The notes under the pieces were generated by a model. It did not search any database. It had not been told where the DNA came from and saw only the letters and a program-made list of their open reading frames with translations. A program made the position numbers and the translations under genes. A stretch of DNA of 64,000 nucleotides from JAOEGB01 sp041262585 (lineage in GTDB: Bacteria > Actinomycetota > Actinomycetes > Streptosporangiales > Streptosporangiaceae). Of this stretch, positions 58,574 through 64,000 are shown in pieces (positions within the stretch are counted from its first letter, which is position 1; every line of letters begins with the position of its first letter). The stretch lies in assembly GCF_041262585.1 (NCBI RefSeq), contig NZ_JBGCBZ010000011.1:62001-126000 (forward strand). The letters run 5' to 3'.

Positions 58574-60571
58574 TCAGCTCTTCAGGCCTGACTGAAGTTC
58601 CGTCAGTGCGGTTGGTGGAATATGGCAGCGAATCTTGTGCCCGTTGCCCGTTTGCTGCCACGGAGGCGCCTCGGTGTCGCAGATCGATCCGATTTTGCGT
58701 GGGCAGCGGGATGCGAATCGGCAGCCCGGCTGATCGGCGGACGGTGGTGGCATCGGGCCGGTAAGGCGGATGCGGCTGACTTGTTCCGAGGAAGATTGCA
58801 GCCGCGGGATCGCCGACACGAGGGCCTCCGTGTAGGGGTGGTGCGGGGCGGCGAACACGTCGGCGGCGTCACCCACTTCGACGAGCCAGCCCAGGTACAT
58901 GACGCCTATTCGGTCGGCGAGGAAACGTACTACCGCCAGGTCGTGGGAGATGAAGACATAGCTGGCGTCGCTCGTTCGCTGCGACTCCACGAGCAAGCTC
59001 AGGATCGAGGCTTGGACGGATACGTCGAGTGCGGAGACGGGCTCGTCGAGGAGAACGACGTCGGGGCTTCCGGCGAACGCGCGGCCGATCGCGACTCGCT
59101 GCTTTTGCCCACCGGACAGCCGCGTCGTCTTGGCCTCTACCTGCGCCTGATCCAGGCGGACGCGCCGTGCCAGTTCGAGGACCGTGGTGGCGCTGCCGAG
59201 TTTTTTGATGGCACGCTGCAAAATGAAGCGCACGCTGTGTCGGGGGTTGAGCGTGCTGTCGGGGCTCTGGAACACCATTTGGATGGCGCGTTTCACGTCG
59301 CGCGGGCGCCGGGACAGGCGGCGGGGAACGTCGTGTCCGTGCAACAGGATCTGGCCTGCGGTCGGCTCGACGAGGCCGGCGACGATGCGGGCCAGTGTCG
59401 TTTTCCCGCTTCCCGATTCGCCGACGAGGCCGAAAATCTCTCCTTCGCGGATTTCCAGGGAGAGATCGTGAACGACGGTGGTCTTCTTGTAGGTCTTGGT
59501 GACATTGCGCAGGTGTAAGACCTCGGGGCGCTGCTCGGTGACGGGGAACTCGTCGCCCGGTCCGGTCAGCGGTAGTGGCGATGCGTCGTCCGCGTGGTAG
59601 CAGCGCACCGTGCGGCCCTCGCCGAGAGCGATGAAAGGCGGTTCCTCGGCAAGGCAGTCGGATTGGGCCAGTGGGCACCGTTCCGCGAAGCGGCACCCTT
59701 GTGTCACCGTATCCAGGCTCGGCGGTGCACCAGGTATCGGGCGTAGGTAGCGGGTGTCCTTCGCATCGCCGAATCGCGGGATCGACGCGACCAGTGCGCG
59801 CGTGTAGGGGTGCTTCGGCGCGTGAAGCACTTCCGTCGCTGTGCCTTGTTCGACGACTCGCCCGGAGTAGAGGATTGTGACGCGGTCGCAGATCCGCGCG
59901 ACCAGCCCGAGATTGTGGCTGATGAGCAGGATGGCGGTGTTCGACTGGCTTCGGATGGTGCCGATGAGGTCGACGATTTCGGCTTCGACGGTCGCATCCA
60001 GCGCGGTTGTGGGTTCGTCGAGGATGAGCAGTTTGGGGTTTGCGGCCAGCGCCATCGCGATGACGACTCGTTGCTGCTGCCCACCGGAGAGCTCATGGGG
60101 GTATCGGCGTGCCAGATGGTCCGGTTCGGGCAGGAGAACGCTGCGCAGCATCTCGACGGCTTGCGAGCGCGCTTCGTCCCGGGCAGTTGAGGTGTGGAAC
60201 CTGAAGACCTCGGCGATCTGGTCTCCGACCCGCATGGACGGGTTGAGCGCCGAGCCGGCCTCTTGATACACGATGGCGACGTTGTTGCCGCGTTCGTGCG
60301 TGAGTGCGGCGTGGCTGAGCTGCGTCATCTCGACGTCGCCGACTCTGATGGTGCCGCTCGTGATACGGCCGTTGTCGGGGAGGTAGCGCAGCAACGAGAA
60401 AGCAAGCGTGCTCTTGCCCGACCCCGACTCGCCGACGATGCCGAGTGCTTCTCCTGGGCGGACCTCGAGCGACACGTCGCGAAGAACGGGGTAGGACTCG
60501 CCTCGGACCACGTATGTGACGTTGAGGTCCGTAACGGACAGCAGTGGCGGTTCTTGTGTCGCGGTGGTCAC
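58574..60571 (-). CDS. oligopeptide ABC importer, fused DppD-DppF ATPase
   Basis: 665 residues with two complete ABC ATPases in one chain. First half: Walker A GESGSGKSTLA, signature LSGGQQQRVVIAMALA, Walker B LLILDEPTTALD and a DppD-type Cys cluster (CRFAERCPLAQSDCL). Second half: GESGSGKTTLARI, LSGGQKQRVAIGRAFAG, VVLLDEPVSALD and again CRFASRCPRKIGSIC. The Cys motifs are those of the peptide-transporter subfamily. GTG 60571 overlaps the permease stop. It powers uptake of peptides or nickel-type ligands through the two permeases. Confidence 0.93.
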   Translation of the reverse strand: MTTATQEPPLLSVTDLNVTYVVRGESYPVLRDVSLEVRPGEALGIVGESGSGKSTLAFSLLRYLPDNGRITSGTIRVGDVEMTQLSHAALTHERGNNVAIVYQEAGSALNPSMRVGDQIAEVFRFHTSTARDEARSQAVEMLRSVLLPEPDHLARRYPHELSGGQQQRVVIAMALAANPKLLILDEPTTALDATVEAEIVDLIGTIRSQSNTAILLISHNLGLVARICDRVTILYSGRVVEQGTATEVLHAPKHPYTRALVASIPRFGDAKDTRYLRPIPGAPPSLDTVTQGCRFAERCPLAQSDCLAEEPPFIALGEGRTVRCYHADDASPLPLTGPGDEFPVTEQRPEVLHLRNVTKTYKKTTVVHDLSLEIREGEIFGLVGESGSGKTTLARIVAGLVEPTAGQILLHGHDVPRRLSRRPRDVKRAIQMVFQSPDSTLNPRHSVRFILQRAIKKLGSATTVLELARRVRLDQAQVEAKTTRLSGGQKQRVAIGRAFAGSPDVVLLDEPVSALDVSVQASILSLLVESQRTSDASYVFISHDLAVVRFLADRIGVMYLGWLVEVGDAADVFAAPHHPYTEALVSAIPRLQSSSEQVSRIRLTGPMPPPSADQPGCRFASRCPRKIGSICDTEAPPWQQTGNGHKIRCHIPPTALTELQSGLKS

Positions 60572-61503
60572 TTGAATGCCTTCCTGAGTCCGTCGGCTGC
60601 GAGGTTCACGCCGACGATGAACGTGGCGAGGGCGATGGCCGGGGCCAGCAGCGCCCACGGTGATATTTCGATGTAGGCGCGTTGTTCGGAGATCGTTCGA
60701 CCCCAGTCGGGCGAGGGCGGCTGCAGGCCGAGGCCGAGGAACGACAAGGTCGCTGCCGTGAACACCGCATACCCCAGGCGGATCGTGGCTTCGACCAGGA
60801 TCGGGCTGGTGACGTTGGGCAGCACCTCGATCACCATCGAGTAGAAGCCGCGTTCGCCGCGCATCCGGGCGGCTTCGACGTAGCCCTTCTGGACTTCGTC
60901 ACCCACCGAACCGCGGACGGTCCTCGCGATCTGCGGGACGAAGAAGACGGCGATGAGGATGATGACGTTCAGCAGCGATGACCCGAGAATGCCCAGCACC
61001 AGCACCGCGACGATGAGCGTGGGAATCGCCATCAGCACGTCGACGGCCCGCATCACGAAGATGTCCACGATGCCGCCGTAATAGCCGGCGACCAGACCGA
61101 GGAGTGCGCCGAAGATGACGGCCAGGACGGTCGCGGCCGGAGCGATGAGGAGGACGGTCTGCGCGCCCGCGAGCACCCTCGACAGCACGTCCCGGCCGAG
61201 ATTGTCGGTCCCCAGCAGATGAGTCAAGCTGGGCGGCTCGAATGAGTGGAACGGGTCGACCGCCTGCGGATCGTGCGGGACGACGAGCTGCCAGGCGACG
61301 CCGACGAAGACCCAGAACAAAACGATCACGACGCCAGAGATGAAGGTGGGGGACGTCAACAGGGTCTTGATGATGTAACGGCGGTTGCGTCGTGCGCGGT
61401 TCGCCTTGGCGTCGGCCGGGAATTCTGGCTGGCCGGGATCGTGCGGCGTCTCCCCGTTCGGCTCCGGCGCGGGGGTCTGGCGGGTGGTGGGCTGGTCGGT
61501 CAC
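60568..61503 (-). CDS. oligopeptide ABC importer permease (DppC-like)
   Basis: 311 residues. A cytoplasmic N-terminus and helix 1 (FISGVVIVLFWVFVGVAWQL) precede the OppC/DppC region (HLLGTDNLGRDVLSRVLAGA) and the EAA loop (YVEAARMRGERGFYSMVIEV). ATG 61503 overlaps the DppB stop by ATGA. It pairs with DppB as the membrane channel. Confidence 0.92.
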   Translation of the reverse strand: MTDQPTTRQTPAPEPNGETPHDPGQPEFPADAKANRARRNRRYIIKTLLTSPTFISGVVIVLFWVFVGVAWQLVVPHDPQAVDPFHSFEPPSLTHLLGTDNLGRDVLSRVLAGAQTVLLIAPAATVLAVIFGALLGLVAGYYGGIVDIFVMRAVDVLMAIPTLIVAVLVLGILGSSLLNVIILIAVFFVPQIARTVRGSVGDEVQKGYVEAARMRGERGFYSMVIEVLPNVTSPILVEATIRLGYAVFTAATLSFLGLGLQPPSPDWGRTISEQRAYIEISPWALLAPAIALATFIVGVNLAADGLRKAFK

Positions 61504-62453
61504 CGGGAGCCTCCGAGGCGGATCCGCGGCACGAGCACCGCGAAGAGCACGTCTGCCAGCAGATTGGCCAGCATGATGATCAGGCCGAGGGTCAGGGTCG
61601 CGGCTTGCACGACGGTGATGTCGTGGCCGGTCGCGGAATCGAGCAGGAGCTTGCCGATACCGGGATAGTTGAACAGGGCTTCGACGACGATGAGGCCGCC
61701 GACCAGATACGTGACCTGACCGGCGATCACGGCGACGGTCGGCGGCAGCGCGTTGCGCGCGACATGGCTGACAACGATGCGGCGCCGCGGCAGGCCCTTG
61801 AGAATGGCAGTGCGATAGTACGGCCGCGCGACTACGTCGATCGTTCCCGCTCGCGCCATCCGGGCGATATAGCCGAACAGGACGAACGCGAGCGGTATGG
61901 CGGGCAAGATCAGGTATTCCAAGCGTACGCCGAAACTCGAACCCGGCGGGGCCACGGCTGTGACCGGGAGCCAGTGCAAGCCGATGGCGAAGATCGACAA
62001 CAGCACGACGCCGGAGACGAACTCCGGGATGACGGTGAGCGATACGCCACCTATGGAGACGAACTTGTCAAGCGGTCCGGCTTCTTTGAGCCCTGCCGCG
62101 ATGCCCGCGATCACCGAGATCGGGACGATGGTCACGAACGCGACGGCGGCGAGCAGCAGCGAGTCGCCCAGCCGGCCCATGACCAGGGCGAAGACCGGCT
62201 CCTGGAGCAGCTGCGACTGTCCCCAGTCGCCGGTGACGAATCCCTTGAGCCAGGAGAAGTACCGGGTCCACAGCGGCTGGTCGGCGCCCAGTTTGTGATT
62301 CAGGATGGCGACCTGGTCAGCGGTCGCGTGGGGCCCGAGGATGGTTTGGGCGAGGTTGCCGGGAAGAACCTGACACAACACGAACACCAGCAGGGAGACC
62401 ACCAGTAGTGTCAGTGCGATCTGGCCGACCCGGCTCAGCAGATAGTTGCGCAT
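61500..62453 (-). CDS. oligopeptide ABC importer permease (DppB-like)
   Basis: 317 residues. The N-terminus RNYLLSRVGQIALTLLVVSL is typical DppB, followed by the long periplasmic loop, and the EAA loop appears as YYRTAILKGLPRRRIVVSHV. The end (ADVLFAVLVPRIRLG) matches the family. It lies 25 bases after the binding-protein gene in the same operon. Confidence 0.92.
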   Translation of the reverse strand: MRNYLLSRVGQIALTLLVVSLLVFVLCQVLPGNLAQTILGPHATADQVAILNHKLGADQPLWTRYFSWLKGFVTGDWGQSQLLQEPVFALVMGRLGDSLLLAAVAFVTIVPISVIAGIAAGLKEAGPLDKFVSIGGVSLTVIPEFVSGVVLLSIFAIGLHWLPVTAVAPPGSSFGVRLEYLILPAIPLAFVLFGYIARMARAGTIDVVARPYYRTAILKGLPRRRIVVSHVARNALPPTVAVIAGQVTYLVGGLIVVEALFNYPGIGKLLLDSATGHDITVVQAATLTLGLIIMLANLLADVLFAVLVPRIRLGGSR

Positions 62454-62478
62454 TGTTTCCCGGCACCTCGTCCGTGTG

Positions 62479-64000
62479 TTAGTGGCTGATCCAGGCGGAG
62501 GTCAGCACGATGTTCCCGATCGGCGAGGGCGTGATCCCGTGCACGTTCTTGTTAGTGGCCTGGGTGAAGTCCTGGAAGAACGCGACAACGACGGGGACCT
62601 GATCGTGAAGGATCCTCGCTGCCTGGGTCGCGATCTGCTGACGCTTGGCGGGATCGATGGTCGCGTCGTATTGGGCCAGCAGCGCGTCGAACTGGGGGTT
62701 GGAGAAGTGGGAGGAGTTCCACACACCCTTCGTGATCAGCGAAGCCTCGATCAGCTGCTCGGGGACTGGGCGCGTTCCCCAGGTCACAATGGTGAACGGC
62801 TCCTGCAGCCAGGGGGTGTTCGAACCAGTTCCGTAAAAGGCGTTCGAGGACAGCTGGTTAATGTTGATGTTGATTCCGGCCGGTGCGCAGTTCTGTTTGA
62901 TGAGCGCGGCATAGTCTGGGACGCCGGGTTCGTCGTCGATCGTGAGGGTCGCGGTGAAGCCATGCGGGTATCCGGCCTGAGCGAGAAGGGTCTTCGCCTG
63001 GTCGATGTCACGGGTGCGCTGTGGGATGCCCTGCGGCTGAATCGAGTAGATCGGTGACCAGAGGTGATCGTTGGCGATGGTTCCCTTGCCTTGTGTAACT
63101 CCCTGCAGCGCACCCTGGCGGTCGATACAAAGCGCGACCGCCTGACGGACACGCACATCGTTGAACGGCTTCTGTGTGACCTGCATGTTCAGCGCCAGGT
63201 AACCCGCCGACGGGCCGGCGATCACGTTCACACTCGGGTTCCGGTACAGGGAGCTGTCGACGTCGATCGCCATGTCCACGGCCCCGCCGGTCAGGGCGAG
63301 CGCCTCGGCCTTCGGGTCGGAATAGTAGGTGATGTCGATCTGTGCCAGATACGGCTTCTGTCCCCAGTAGTCGTTGCGCAACTTCAGGGACGCGCGCTGC
63401 GCCGCCTGATAGCTGGTGAGCGTGTACGGGCCGGTGCCGACCGGATTCTTCAGCCAGTCGCCGGAGTAGTTCGCGGGCAGAATCACGGTGTTGAAGTTCG
63501 CCGGTGACACCAGATAGGGGAAGTCCGCATACGGGCGGTCCAAATGGAACACGACCGTGTCGTCACCGGCTGCTTGCACCTTGCCCTGGCCCAGGGTGCC
63601 CTCGAAGTTCGTCAGGGCACCGGAGCTGTTCTTCGGATCGAGCACCCGGTTGAACGAGGCGACGACATCCCGGGCGGTCATCGTCTGGCCGGTGTTGAAC
63701 TTCACCCCCTGACGGAGGGTGAAGGTCCAATTCTGCGCGTTCGCGTCACTCTTCCAGCTGGCCGCAAGCTCCGGCTCGAGCGTCGACTTGGGCCCGACCA
63801 CGTTGACCAGATACTGCGCGACCTGCTGCACCACGATGATCGACGACCCGTCCGCCATCGTGATCGGGTCGACCGCGGTCGACGGCTTGCCCGCGCCGAC
63901 CCGGAGTGTCCCGCCGGGGACGGGCGTGGAGTCTCCGGACGAGCCGGATCCTCCACCGGCACCACTACAGCCCGCAAGAGCGAGCGCGGCAACGGCGATC
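62479..64000 (-). CDS. oligopeptide ABC importer solute-binding lipoprotein (5' end beyond window)
   Basis: Family 5 solute-binding protein. The frame reaches base 64000 with AVAALALAGCSGAGGG, a lipobox (LAGC) showing it is a lipoprotein; only the first few signal residues are missing. Mature landmarks: FTLRQGVKFNTGQTMTARDV, VVFHLDRPYADFPYLVSPA, VGTGPYTLTSYQ and ALCIDRQGALQGV. Stop at 62479. As the first gene of sbp-dppB-dppC-dppDF it captures the substrate outside the membrane; specificity (peptide, or other family-5 ligand) cannot be told. Confidence 0.92.
   Translation of the reverse strand, partial: IAVAALALAGCSGAGGGSGSSGDSTPVPGGTLRVGAGKPSTAVDPITMADGSSIIVVQQVAQYLVNVVGPKSTLEPELAASWKSDANAQNWTFTLRQGVKFNTGQTMTARDVVASFNRVLDPKNSSGALTNFEGTLGQGKVQAAGDDTVVFHLDRPYADFPYLVSPANFNTVILPANYSGDWLKNPVGTGPYTLTSYQAAQRASLKLRNDYWGQKPYLAQIDITYYSDPKAEALALTGGAVDMAIDVDSSLYRNPSVNVIAGPSAGYLALNMQVTQKPFNDVRVRQAVALCIDRQGALQGVTQGKGTIANDHLWSPIYSIQPQGIPQRTRDIDQAKTLLAQAGYPHGFTATLTIDDEPGVPDYAALIKQNCAPAGINININQLSSNAFYGTGSNTPWLQEPFTIVTWGTRPVPEQLIEASLITKGVWNSSHFSNPQFDALLAQYDATIDPAKRQQIATQAARILHDQVPVVVAFFQDFTQATNKNVHGITPSPIGNIVLTSAWISH

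Overview
The window is high-GC DNA with GTG/TTG starts, many 4-bp start/stop overlaps and family content (SARP regulator, StrR-like regulator, ECF42 sigma factor, DUF4386 proteins, HspR-type chaperone operon without HrcA) typical of a soil actinomycete. A Streptosporangiaceae-like filamentous genus is my best guess, but that is inference; no rRNA is present. One tRNA (Lys, anticodon TTT) lies at 6365-6439. There is no CRISPR array.

Layout. 1-6.2 kb: a TetR regulator facing a two-gene drug-efflux ABC exporter across a triple palindromic operator, then a small metalloprotease, an MFS exporter, a PspC protein and a glutaryl-CoA-dehydrogenase-like enzyme. 6.4-8.9 kb: tRNA-Lys followed by a transposon scar (ISAs1 fragment, a complete IS with inverted repeats, two broken genes). 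8.9-12 kb: a translationally coupled racemase/murF/ddl operon for D-amino-acid peptidoglycan precursors, outside any dcw cluster. 12-23.4 kb: a livH/PBP junk joint, then oxidoreductases, an alpha/beta hydrolase, a SARP regulator, damaged TetR and metallo-beta-lactamase-fold genes, a STAND-like ATPase and a secreted SGNH lipase. 23.5-26 kb: an RHS tail, an isochorismatase start and two IS pieces. 26-40.2 kb: a stress island with a phosphoribosyltransferase-erythromycin-esterase fusion, Hsp20, a general stress protein and one long operon: dnaK-grpE-dnaJ-cbpM-clpB-thioredoxin-(cNMP domain/TrxR-like flavoprotein)-DUF1931 histone-fold protein. 40.2-58.3 kb: accessory DNA. It includes a 14.2-kb segment flanked by 227-bp direct repeats (41867-42093 and 56079-56305), which carries a natural-product carbamoyltransferase, StrR-like and LuxR regulators, a ketosynthase-III fragment, two ECF sigma modules, a solitary ClpP and three DUF4386 membrane proteins; after it come many truncated genes. 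58.5-64 kb: an oligopeptide ABC importer, running off the end.

The most coherent unit is the stress island: disaggregation (ClpB with DnaK/GrpE/DnaJ), the co-chaperone modulator, thiol redox, a ligand-sensing flavoprotein without the TrxR active-site cysteines, and a small histone-fold protein are made together from overlapping genes. The operon has no recognisable CIRCE or HAIR operator.

A caution for the whole window: at least eight genes are broken by single-base changes, mostly in short runs of one base (near 8683, 19085, 19930/19961, 23750, 40637, 44900, 45671, 52130/52302). They lie mostly in accessory DNA while the chaperone and transporter operons are intact, so real decay is plausible, but consensus errors cannot be excluded from sequence alone.
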